Assembly: GCA_025966315.1 (NCBI GenBank)
Contig: JAOPUZ010000051.1
Coordinates: 1 to 64,000, forward strand
Source of the DNA: Frankiales bacterium
Lineage (GTDB): Bacteria > Actinomycetota > Actinomycetes > Mycobacteriales > Jatrophihabitantaceae
Reading direction: 5' to 3'
DNA: 64,000 nt
Every line of letters starts with the position of its first letter. Positions within the stretch are counted from its first letter, which is position 1. Below, in pieces: positions 57,855 through 64,000 of the stretch. The translations under genes were made by a program, and so were the position numbers. The notes under the pieces are model-generated. The model did not search any database and was not told the origin of the DNA. It was given only the letters and a program-made list of their open reading frames with translations.

Positions 57855-58771
57855 GCGAGTTGGCCGTCGTCATCGTCACCTACAACTGCGCCGAGTGGAT
57901 CGGGCGCTGCTTGGCTGCGGTGCCCGCCGCGCTCGGCGGCCTGCAGGCCGAGATCGTCGTCGTCGACAACGACTCGGCTGATTCGAGCGCGGACGAGGTC
58001 GCCGCGCACCATCCCGAGGTAACGCTCGTCAGAAGCGGCAGCAATCTCGGCTTTGCCGCTGCCGTAAACCTGGGCGCCGCGGCCACGACTGCGGACTGGA
58101 TCCTGCTGCTCAATCCCGACACCGATCCCAAGGCCGGCTCGCTACGAGCGCTGTACGATTTCGCGCGGAGCACCCCCGGCCGCGGCATCTACGGCGGACG
58201 GACACTCCGCCTGGACGGCGCAGTCGAACCGTCGTCCTGCTGGAATCTGCCCACGCTTTGGAGCACGGCGTGCTTCGCCCTCGGGTTGGCCACATTGTTT
58301 CCGAAGTCAAAGATCTTCGATCCCGAAGCGATCGGCGGCTGGCTCCGGGATTCGGTTCGGCAGGTCGGCATGGTCACCGGTTGTCTGCTACTGGTACCCA
58401 GACCGGTGTGGGACGAGCTCGGCGGGCTGGACGAGTCTTACTTCGTCTACGGCGAGGACGCCGATTTCGCGAAGCGGGCCACGGCGGCGGGCTACCGTCC
58501 GACTATTACACCGGCCGCGGAGGTCGTGCATGCGATCGGGGTCTCTTCTGAGGATGGCGGCACGAAAACCTGCTTGCTGCTGGCCGGCAAGATCACCTAC
58601 GCGCAGAAGCACTCGACGGGTCTGAGCCAACTATTGTTCCTCAATCTGATCCGCGGTGGCGTCGCGGCCCGGGCGCTTGGCTCGCGATTCACAGGCCGCG
58701 GAAAGAAATGGCGCTACGCCTGGGATCACCGTCCGCAGTGGTCGGCGGGTTTTCCCCCGCGCACAAATTAA
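57851..58771 (+). CDS. Family 2 glycosyltransferase (rhamnosyltransferase-like)
   Basis: A 306-residue GT-A enzyme. It begins ELAVVIVTYNCAEWIGRCL and has VVDNDSADSSADEVA, NLGFAAAVNLGA, a donor site LLLNPDTDPK, and YFVYGEDADFAKRATAAGY, typical of rhamnosyl- and N-acetylglucosaminyl-transferases such as WbbL. There is one hydrophobic segment (about 130-150) but no firm transmembrane prediction. The gene begins inside the acyltransferase stop, so the three enzymes are coordinated. A 69-bp gap separates it from the MFS gene. Confidence 0.87.
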   Translation: MSELAVVIVTYNCAEWIGRCLAAVPAALGGLQAEIVVVDNDSADSSADEVAAHHPEVTLVRSGSNLGFAAAVNLGAAATTADWILLLNPDTDPKAGSLRALYDFARSTPGRGIYGGRTLRLDGAVEPSSCWNLPTLWSTACFALGLATLFPKSKIFDPEAIGGWLRDSVRQVGMVTGCLLLVPRPVWDELGGLDESYFVYGEDADFAKRATAAGYRPTITPAAEVVHAIGVSSEDGGTKTCLLLAGKITYAQKHSTGLSQLLFLNLIRGGVAARALGSRFTGRGKKWRYAWDHRPQWSAGFPPRTN

Positions 58772-58840
58772 CCTAGACTGAACACGATTTGTTGATTGTT
58801 GGCGGGATCCGTAACTGGCGGGAATAGGGGGCTGTCCGCC

Positions 58841-60115
58841 GTGTACCTGAATTTGCGGGATCGCCCGTCGAAATCGGCTGCCGGGGCAGCACCGACCGGT
58901 AAGCAGCGTGTTGCCCGTACCGTCCTGTTGCTAGGCGCCGTATCTCTGCTCACCGACGTTTCGTCGGAGTCGGTCAACGCCATTCTTCCCATTTACCTCA
59001 CGACCGTTCTCGGTTTGAGCACCTTTGCGTATGGGCTCATCGACGGCATCTACCAAGGCGTCAGCGCACTGATCCGGCTGCTGGGCGGTTGGATTGCGGA
59101 CCGTACGGACCGGCCGAAGTTGGTCGCCACCTTCGGCTACGGGATCTCGGCCATTAGTCGGGTAGCCCTCATCCCGATGCACAGTTTTGCGGCCATCACG
59201 TCCGTAATCACCCTCGACCGGCTCGGCAAGGGCGTTCGCACCGCGCCCCGCGACGCATTGATCGCCAGTTCGTCGGCGCCGGAGTCGCTCGGCCGGGCAT
59301 TCGGCGTGCACCGAAGCCTCGACACGGTCGGTGCGATGATCGGCCCGCTGCTCGCCTTCTGGATCCTGATCGCCGCACCGACCGGTTTCAGGACCGTGTT
59401 CATCGCCTCTTTCGCATTCGCAATCATCGGGTTCGCGGTACTAGTGCTGTTCGTCCCCAACCTACGACCCCAGCGAACATCGAAGCCGGCCGAGGACGCG
59501 AGCCGCCCCGCGGCGCCCAAGCCGTCGCTGCGATTGCTGCTTCGACCCGGCATGATCCGATTGTGCTGCGGCGCGGCCCTGCTCGGCGTGCTGACCATCG
59601 GTGACGGTTTCCTCTATCTCGAGCTGACCGAACGAGATTCACTCGCGACGAAGTATTTCCCGCTGCTTTACGTCGGCAGCAACATCGCCTATCTCGCCTT
59701 CGCGATTCCGCTGGGCCGACTTGCCGATCGGATCGGACGCACCAAGGTGTTCGTCGGCGGACACTTGGCGCTGCTGGCCGCGTACATCTTCGCCGGCAGC
59801 GTGTTCTCCGGTGCGGCCGCGACCGTGGGATGCCTCGTCATGCTCGGCTCCTACTACGCCGCCACTGACGGCGTTCTCGCCGCCATCGCCGGCCAGCTGG
59901 TTCCGCCCGCTATCAGAACCAGCGGCATCGCGACGGCGCAGACGGTTCTGGCGATGGCGCGCTTCGTGGCTTCGCTCGGTTTCGGCCTGCTGTGGACCAC
60001 GATGGGCCGGGTCCCAGCTCTGCACCTTATGATCTGGCTGCTCATCGCGGCCATCCCGATCGCCGCGTTCATGCTTCGGGGTCTAGACCGTTCAGAGGAG
60101 CTTTCCACTGCGTGA
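58841..60115 (+). CDS. MFS transporter
   Basis: A 424-residue protein of about 12 transmembrane helices. VARTVLLLGAVSLLTDVSSESVNAILPIYLTTVLGLS begins helix 1, and GLIDGIYQGVSALIRLLGGWIADRTDRPKL gives the loop motif between helices 2 and 3. The family includes permeases of uncertain substrate. The position inside a polysaccharide gene group suggests export of a glycan-related compound, as inference. GTG at 58841 has GGGGG nine bases upstream; the TTG at 58796 is an alternative. Its TGA overlaps the next start (GTGA). Confidence 0.87.
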   Translation: MYLNLRDRPSKSAAGAAPTGKQRVARTVLLLGAVSLLTDVSSESVNAILPIYLTTVLGLSTFAYGLIDGIYQGVSALIRLLGGWIADRTDRPKLVATFGYGISAISRVALIPMHSFAAITSVITLDRLGKGVRTAPRDALIASSSAPESLGRAFGVHRSLDTVGAMIGPLLAFWILIAAPTGFRTVFIASFAFAIIGFAVLVLFVPNLRPQRTSKPAEDASRPAAPKPSLRLLLRPGMIRLCCGAALLGVLTIGDGFLYLELTERDSLATKYFPLLYVGSNIAYLAFAIPLGRLADRIGRTKVFVGGHLALLAAYIFAGSVFSGAAATVGCLVMLGSYYAATDGVLAAIAGQLVPPAIRTSGIATAQTVLAMARFVASLGFGLLWTTMGRVPALHLMIWLLIAAIPIAAFMLRGLDRSEELSTA

Positions 60116-61128
60116 GTACCAAAGCCAAACTGACGATCTTCGTCGTGATTTGCCTGCTGGCAATCGGTGGCACGGTGGCAGCGCTGGTCAAGACCCGGTC
60201 CGACGATGACGCCGCGCGGCGCAACACCCCCGCGGCCGCAACGACGACCTACGCAAAATTGGCGAGCGCGCCCCGGATCGTGTTTCGCAGCACCGTGCGA
60301 AACACCGATTACGGATCCGTTGCCGCGGTCGCGATGTCCGATCCGACCGGCCCCCGGGCGTTCTTCGGCAACCAATGTGACCGGGTGTACGCCACCGCGC
60401 AGCGGATGTTGTGCCTGGCCTCTGATCGGGGCCTGGTGACGACATACACGGCTAAGGTCTTCAACGTCACGACCGGCGCCAAGATCACCGAGCTCCCGCT
60501 GGTTGGCGTACCGAGTCGGGCGCGGCTCTCGCGGGACGGAACCCTGGCGGCAACGACGAGCTTCGTGCAGGGCGACTCGTACGCAGCCACGTCCTTCTCG
60601 ACCCGCACGGTGATCAGCAAGATCGGCGGCGCGTCCTTCGGCAGCCTCGAGGACTTCCGCCTTGTCCATCAAGGAAAAACCATTCAGCCGGTAGATCGAA
60701 ACTACTGGGGCGTGACGTTCGCCGCCGACGACAATACTTTCTACGCCACGGCAGAGTGGGGCCAACACACCTGGCTCGTCGAAGGCCAGCTGTCCACCCG
60801 CACGGTCCACACGTTGACCGAGGATGCCGAGTGCCCTTCGTTGTCCCCCGACGGTGCGCACATTGTCTACAAGCAGCGGGGTGACCGTCCGAAGGGGCAA
60901 TGGCGGCTCGTGGACTACACCGTGGCCAGCGGCGCCATCAACCAGTTGTCCGAGACCCACTCGGTCGACGACCAGGTGGAGTGGCTGGACAACAGCCACG
61001 TCATCTACGGCCTACCGCGTAGCGGCACCGAAGCGGCCGTATCCGACGTCTGGTCGGTCCCGATCGACGGCTCCGGAATACCGAAGGTGCTGATTCCGCA
61101 AGCGTGGTCACCGGCCGTGATTCCGTAA
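60112..61128 (+). CDS. Membrane-anchored, beta-propeller-like extracytoplasmic protein
   Basis: A 338-residue protein with an N-terminal signal anchor (about 5-27, KLTIFVVICLLAIGGTVAALV) and an external domain of beta repeats in the style of TolB/WD40 propellers: SLSPDGAHIVYKQRGDRPKGQWRLVDYTVASG and VEWLDNSHVIYGLPRSGTEAAVSDVWSVPIDGSG are typical blades. The GTG start overlaps the MFS stop, and GAGGAG lies upstream, so it belongs to the same operon. It could sense or bind a surface ligand; the role is unknown. Convergent with the PIG-L gene 4 bp away. Confidence 0.72.
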   Translation: MSTKAKLTIFVVICLLAIGGTVAALVKTRSDDDAARRNTPAAATTTYAKLASAPRIVFRSTVRNTDYGSVAAVAMSDPTGPRAFFGNQCDRVYATAQRMLCLASDRGLVTTYTAKVFNVTTGAKITELPLVGVPSRARLSRDGTLAATTSFVQGDSYAATSFSTRTVISKIGGASFGSLEDFRLVHQGKTIQPVDRNYWGVTFAADDNTFYATAEWGQHTWLVEGQLSTRTVHTLTEDAECPSLSPDGAHIVYKQRGDRPKGQWRLVDYTVASGAINQLSETHSVDDQVEWLDNSHVIYGLPRSGTEAAVSDVWSVPIDGSGIPKVLIPQAWSPAVIP

Positions 61129-61132
61129 CGGA

Positions 61133-61909
61133 TCACGACCGCATCTCGAAGAAAAGCTCCGGTCCCGACTCGGCCCTGGCGATCAACTGTTTCGGCAGTC
61201 CGACCGCTACCCCATCGACCGCCTCGCCCAGCTGGCTGCCGTACGACGCGATGGCAGCGACCTTGGCGCCTCGGATGGGCTCGACGTCCACGGTGAACAC
61301 CCTTCGCCCGATAAGCAGCGAAAGCCAGTCCCGGGGGCCATGCCGAAGCCACTTTCGAGATAGCGGCCAATCGCCCCACAGCCAGATTGGATATTCGAAC
61401 AATCGTGGGCAGAAGTCGAGCTCCGCGATCGCTAGGCGTACTGCGACTGCGGCCGCGGCGTGGTCCGGGTGCGATTCCCACGCCGATGTGCAATAGATCT
61501 CGTCCGGCCGCAGTTGCAGAATCAGCCTAACCAGCTCGCGAGTCAATTCATCGAGGTGTTCAGCCAACTGGCCATCAGGAAAGTCGAGCCTGTGGACGCG
61601 GTCGGCGTCCAGGCCCAGGTGTCTGGTCGCCTCCCCAAGCTCGCGCGTGCGGAGCTCGGCCAGTGTCTCGCGGTCGGCGGCATGCGGGCCGTGCGACGCC
61701 GCGCCGTCTGTGGCCACCACGACACTGATCGGGGTACCAGCCAGCCGAGCGTGCCGGATTCGGGCGCCGCAGCCAAGTGTTTCGTCATCGGGATGCGGCG
61801 CAACGACCAGCGCCGAGCGCTGAGCCGAGGCGACGGTGTAATCGCGGCCCAGCCTGATCATCGCGGCTCGGGCCGCGGACCGAAGTTTCGCCAACGCGGG
61901 CACGCTCAC
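61133..61909 (-). CDS. PIG-L/LmbE-type N-acetylglucosamine deacetylase
   Basis: A 258-residue zinc-dependent deacetylase. It has the metal motif VVAPHPDDETLGCGARIRHA near residue 35 and HPDHAAAAVAV with the second His pair. Related enzymes deacetylate sugar amides on glycan precursors. It lies immediately after the GT4 gene (start codon adjacent to the upstream stop), so deacetylation and glycosyl transfer are probably linked. It differs from Mca in this window in lacking the SSKG segment. GTG at 61909 is the start. Confidence 0.88.
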   Translation of the reverse strand: MSVPALAKLRSAARAAMIRLGRDYTVASAQRSALVVAPHPDDETLGCGARIRHARLAGTPISVVVATDGAASHGPHAADRETLAELRTRELGEATRHLGLDADRVHRLDFPDGQLAEHLDELTRELVRLILQLRPDEIYCTSAWESHPDHAAAAVAVRLAIAELDFCPRLFEYPIWLWGDWPLSRKWLRHGPRDWLSLLIGRRVFTVDVEPIRGAKVAAIASYGSQLGEAVDGVAVGLPKQLIARAESGPELFFEMRS

Positions 61910-63025
61910 CTACCGATTGTCGAGAGCGACGCGGACGAAGGAGGCAAAGGCGTTGGTGGACTCTTCCCAGGTAAATCGCTGCACGGCGATGAGGCCGGCT
62001 TTGGTGAGCTGCGAACGCAGCGCGTCGTCGTCGGCAAGTCTTAGGATGGCCGCGCTCAGACCCATGACGTCACCGACATCGCAGAGCAGGGCCGATTCAC
62101 CATCCACGGCAAAGTCGTCAACGCCACCGTTTCGAGTGCTGACCAGTGCGGCGCCGCAGGCCATGGCCTCGATGGACGGGAAGCCAAATCCCTCGCTCCG
62201 GCTCGCGCAGAGGAAGATACTGGCTCCGTTGTAGAGGTCGGCCACCTGAGCACCGATTGGCTTGCGAACGTAGTCGATGAACTTTGGCAGCACGGCCGGA
62301 CGAGCAGCGCCGCCGAAAGCCACCAGTTCGATGTCAGGACGCTGCTCATGCACAATCCGCAACGTCTCGATGGATTCCTTTAGACCCTTGACGGGTGCCT
62401 CGTGGGACAGGAAGGCAACGCGCGGCGGCCGCGACGCGATCGGACGCTTGACGCGAAAGGTGTCATGGTCGATGCCGTTCGCTGCGATATGCAACCGATC
62501 GGGCGACACGCCGAGCTGCAACCCGCGCTGGTAAAGGGACTCCGACACCACGACGGTGTCGATGGGCAGCCGCCAGGTGGCATCGACCCGATCCGCCGGC
62601 CCGGCCCACACTTCATAGGCCTGAATTAGCTGCAGATGCGCCGCACCATCGGGGGGGCGATTCGCCAGGAATTCATTCGTCAGCCAATACGTACCGATTC
62701 TGAGATCGGCCGCTGGCAGCGTCGTCCGCTCATCGAAATTGGCGACGAATTGCATACGAACCCGAGGGTCGATAGGCATCCAGGACACCCGACGGGTGAG
62801 ATTGCCGGCACGCAGGTCGCGAACCTTCGCCCGGGCCAGACCCTCGAGGCGACCGGCGACACCGGGTCGGCAGCTAAGCGAATGAACGACGGAGACCAGA
62901 TATCCCCGTGCGGCAAGGGCATTGGCATGTTCGTAGTACGTTCGTGCCCCACCACCCGGAAGGCGGGCCAGCGTGGGCGCGAGGATCGAGATACGTTCGG
63001 TTGCTGACGATGTCGACTGCGTCAT
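61910..63025 (-). CDS. Family 4-type glycosyltransferase
   Basis: A 371-residue GT-B enzyme. It starts RISILAPTLARLPGGGARTYYEHANALAARGY with the glycine-rich acceptor loop, and has SRSEGFGFPSIEAMACGAALVSTRNGG with the E-x7-E donor motif near the C-terminus. It is of the same length and type as the left-edge GT4 but not close to it. It is upstream of PIG-L in a leftward pair; donor and acceptor are unknown. Confidence 0.88.
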   Translation of the reverse strand: MTQSTSSATERISILAPTLARLPGGGARTYYEHANALAARGYLVSVVHSLSCRPGVAGRLEGLARAKVRDLRAGNLTRRVSWMPIDPRVRMQFVANFDERTTLPAADLRIGTYWLTNEFLANRPPDGAAHLQLIQAYEVWAGPADRVDATWRLPIDTVVVSESLYQRGLQLGVSPDRLHIAANGIDHDTFRVKRPIASRPPRVAFLSHEAPVKGLKESIETLRIVHEQRPDIELVAFGGAARPAVLPKFIDYVRKPIGAQVADLYNGASIFLCASRSEGFGFPSIEAMACGAALVSTRNGGVDDFAVDGESALLCDVGDVMGLSAAILRLADDDALRSQLTKAGLIAVQRFTWEESTNAFASFVRVALDNR

Positions 63026-63104
63026 AGCGACCGTGAACAGGCGGCGGTAATGCGGACTCCCCGGTAAGCGGAAACGCTGCTAGCGCGAGACTACTTTGCT
63101 TTGC

Positions 63105-63506
63105 CTACTCGGTTGCCGTGGACTCGTCGTCGCGCTTGGCGCGCATCTTCGAGGCCGCGATCGCTCCGGCACCGAGCACGGTCGCCGCAATGCCCGCGGC
63201 GGTGACGATCGAAACGTCGGATCCGGTGCTGGCCAGACCGCCAGCGTTCGTGCCCGACGCGGGTGCAGCGGCTACCTGCTGGCTCGCGGCATCGACGCCG
63301 ATGTTCGGACCTCTGGTACCTGAATTCGATGATGCCGGCGGGGCACTGGGCGACTCGGCGTGCGCCGGCGTCATCGAGAGCACCGAAACGAGGGGGACGG
63401 TCCATGCGACGGCGGCACCGGCAACGGCACCCCGCTTGAGCAGCGTCCGCCGGCTCAGGCCGTCGATGGCTTGCACTTCCTCGGTCTCTCGCGGTTCGTT
63501 ACCCAT
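63105..63506 (-). CDS. Tat-exported mini cell-wall protein with LAxTG sorting signal
   Basis: A 133-residue protein. The N-terminal leader contains SRRTLLKRG, a twin-arginine motif, followed by a hydrophobic core and an AHA-type cleavage site near residue 50. The mature part is only about 40-45 residues, Ser/Pro/Ala/Gly-rich. It ends with LASTG, then a hydrophobic segment and a basic tail (SKMRAKRDDE), the build of a class E sortase substrate (LAxTG). GGGGA lies before the ATG. The sortase is not in the window. The function is unknown; it is divergent from the PqqD gene. Confidence 0.85.
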   Translation of the reverse strand: MGNEPRETEEVQAIDGLSRRTLLKRGAVAGAAVAWTVPLVSVLSMTPAHAESPSAPPASSNSGTRGPNIGVDAASQQVAAAPASGTNAGGLASTGSDVSIVTAAGIAATVLGAGAIAASKMRAKRDDESTATE

Positions 63507-63666
63507 GTTTTCCCCAAAGTATTGGCGCCAGATCGTCCTACCAGGACGTGTTGTTGGTGTTAGCTTAGGCGTCGATCACAGATCACGCCATCCTTACATG
63601 CAAACTTTTCCGAAATAGTCCTCACGTCCGGGCATGCAGCCAGATCCCGGGCGATGCTCAGTTCCG

Positions 63667-63672
63667 TATACT
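63667..63672 (+). promoter_or_regulatory. Putative -10 element for leaderless pqqD-like mRNA
   Basis: TATACT ends six bases before the ATG at 63679, so transcription would begin at or close to the start codon. No Shine-Dalgarno sequence is present. Confidence 0.5.
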
Positions 63673-63678
63673 CCGCTT

Positions 63679-63963
63679 ATGAGCGACCGATATGCGGCCC
63701 AGCCGGGCATCCGGAGCGAACCGCTCGAGGACGGCATCTGCCTCTACAACGTGCGTGACGAACAGGTACTCGTACTGAACCGGACCGCGAGCGATGTGTG
63801 GTCACTGATCGCCGATCAGCGCGATGTGGACTTTGTCTGCTCGACGCTGGCCCAGCGGTACCAGGCCGATCTCGAGGATGTGCGCCGCGACGTCCTCGGC
63901 GTTCTGAGCGAGCTGGCCGACGTGGGTTACCTGCGGATGGTCGATGACTCCGCACCATCCTGA
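63679..63963 (+). CDS. PqqD-family peptide chaperone (RiPP recognition element)
   Basis: A 94-residue protein of the PqqD superfamily, whose fold binds leader peptides of ribosomally made, modified peptides. It has the typical pattern GICLYNVRDEQVLVLNRTASDVWSLIADQRDVDFVCSTLAQRYQ, with the ASDVW-LIA helix and the VRRDVLGVLSELADVGYL end. PqqD-type genes also occur in polysaccharide or unknown clusters without a peptide. The window ends 37 bp later, so the partner genes cannot be seen. It is divergent from the Tat/LAxTG gene with a 172-bp gap holding a 6-bp hairpin (CGTCCT/AGGACG, about 63534-63548). Confidence 0.87.
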   Translation: MSDRYAAQPGIRSEPLEDGICLYNVRDEQVLVLNRTASDVWSLIADQRDVDFVCSTLAQRYQADLEDVRRDVLGVLSELADVGYLRMVDDSAPS

Positions 63964-63975
63964 TCTGGGCGCTGC

Positions 63976-64000
63976 ATGACGGTGGTCCGGCCTTTGTCAT
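63976..64000 (+). CDS. Possible start of the next gene (truncated by window end)
   Basis: An ATG at 63976 opens a frame that is still open at the window end (eight codons). It lies 12 bp after the PqqD stop on the same strand. No identity can be given; it is listed only because such an overlap or short gap is usual after PqqD genes. Confidence 0.25.

Overview
The window is high-GC DNA from a mycothiol- and F420-using actinobacterium. It carries a mycothiol S-conjugate amidase, a Ddn-type F420-dependent reductase, a Rv1086-like short-chain Z-prenyl synthase, a DUF501 protein, DUF4235, a DUF222/HNH fragment and several leaderless-looking starts. From memory, many genes match Mycobacterium tuberculosis neighbourhoods (Rv1020-Rv1026: mfd, mazG, eno, ftsB-like, DUF501, ppx; Rv1074-Rv1095: thiolase, SGNH hydrolase, cbs, metB, greA, mca, DUF255, Z-prenyl synthase, phoH2), but in a rearranged order. 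The repeats and GC content suggest a non-mycobacterial line such as Nakamurella/Frankineae-like taxa; this is inference, since no rRNA is present.

Layout. Positions 1-4720: the end of a DUF222/HNH gene, a repetitive stretch, and a leftward cell-surface group (glycosyltransferase, glycosidase-like lipoprotein, GMC oxidoreductase). Positions 4893-15316: PhoH/PIN, a Z-prenyl diphosphate synthase, a DUF255 thioredoxin-like protein, Ddn-like reductase, peptide deformylase, a first CBS-type PLP enzyme, a Pol I-like polymerase and an MFS carrier. Positions 15317-18670: a repeat-rich gap and a convergent c-di-GMP cyclase/phosphodiesterase pair. Positions 18832-25949: aminopeptidase P, Mca with a small membrane partner, GreA and a MoxR-VWA pair. 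Positions 26035-29932: a Pat-like acetyltransferase and an AcuC deacetylase. Positions 30135-33970: a succinate dehydrogenase operon. Positions 34055-43415: metB-cbs (transsulfuration), SGNH hydrolase, thiolase, Bax inhibitor-1, an HSL esterase, tRNA-Leu(UAA), NDH-2 and DUF4235. Positions 43451-53125: a leftward housekeeping block (mfd, ydeI, surA-like, mazG, dinB-like, eno, ftsB, DUF501, ppx). Positions 53346-64000: a second surface/polysaccharide region with a duplicated beta-helix protein, a lipoprotein, two GT2 enzymes, a hexapeptide acyltransferase, MFS, a membrane-anchored extracytoplasmic protein, PIG-L deacetylase, a GT4, a Tat-exported LAxTG mini-protein and a PqqD/RRE protein at the edge.

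The most unusual signals are at DNA level. Tandem repeats include the stop codon of four separate genes. Three arrays have an 18-bp period. Long near-perfect palindromes sharing the core CGGAAAGTCCTAC sit at two convergent gene ends. At protein level the best leads are the PqqD/RRE gene beside a tiny Tat/LAxTG surface protein, the two-module beta-helix protein with a 33-unit Thr-Pro linker, and the adjacent acetylation/deacetylation pair.
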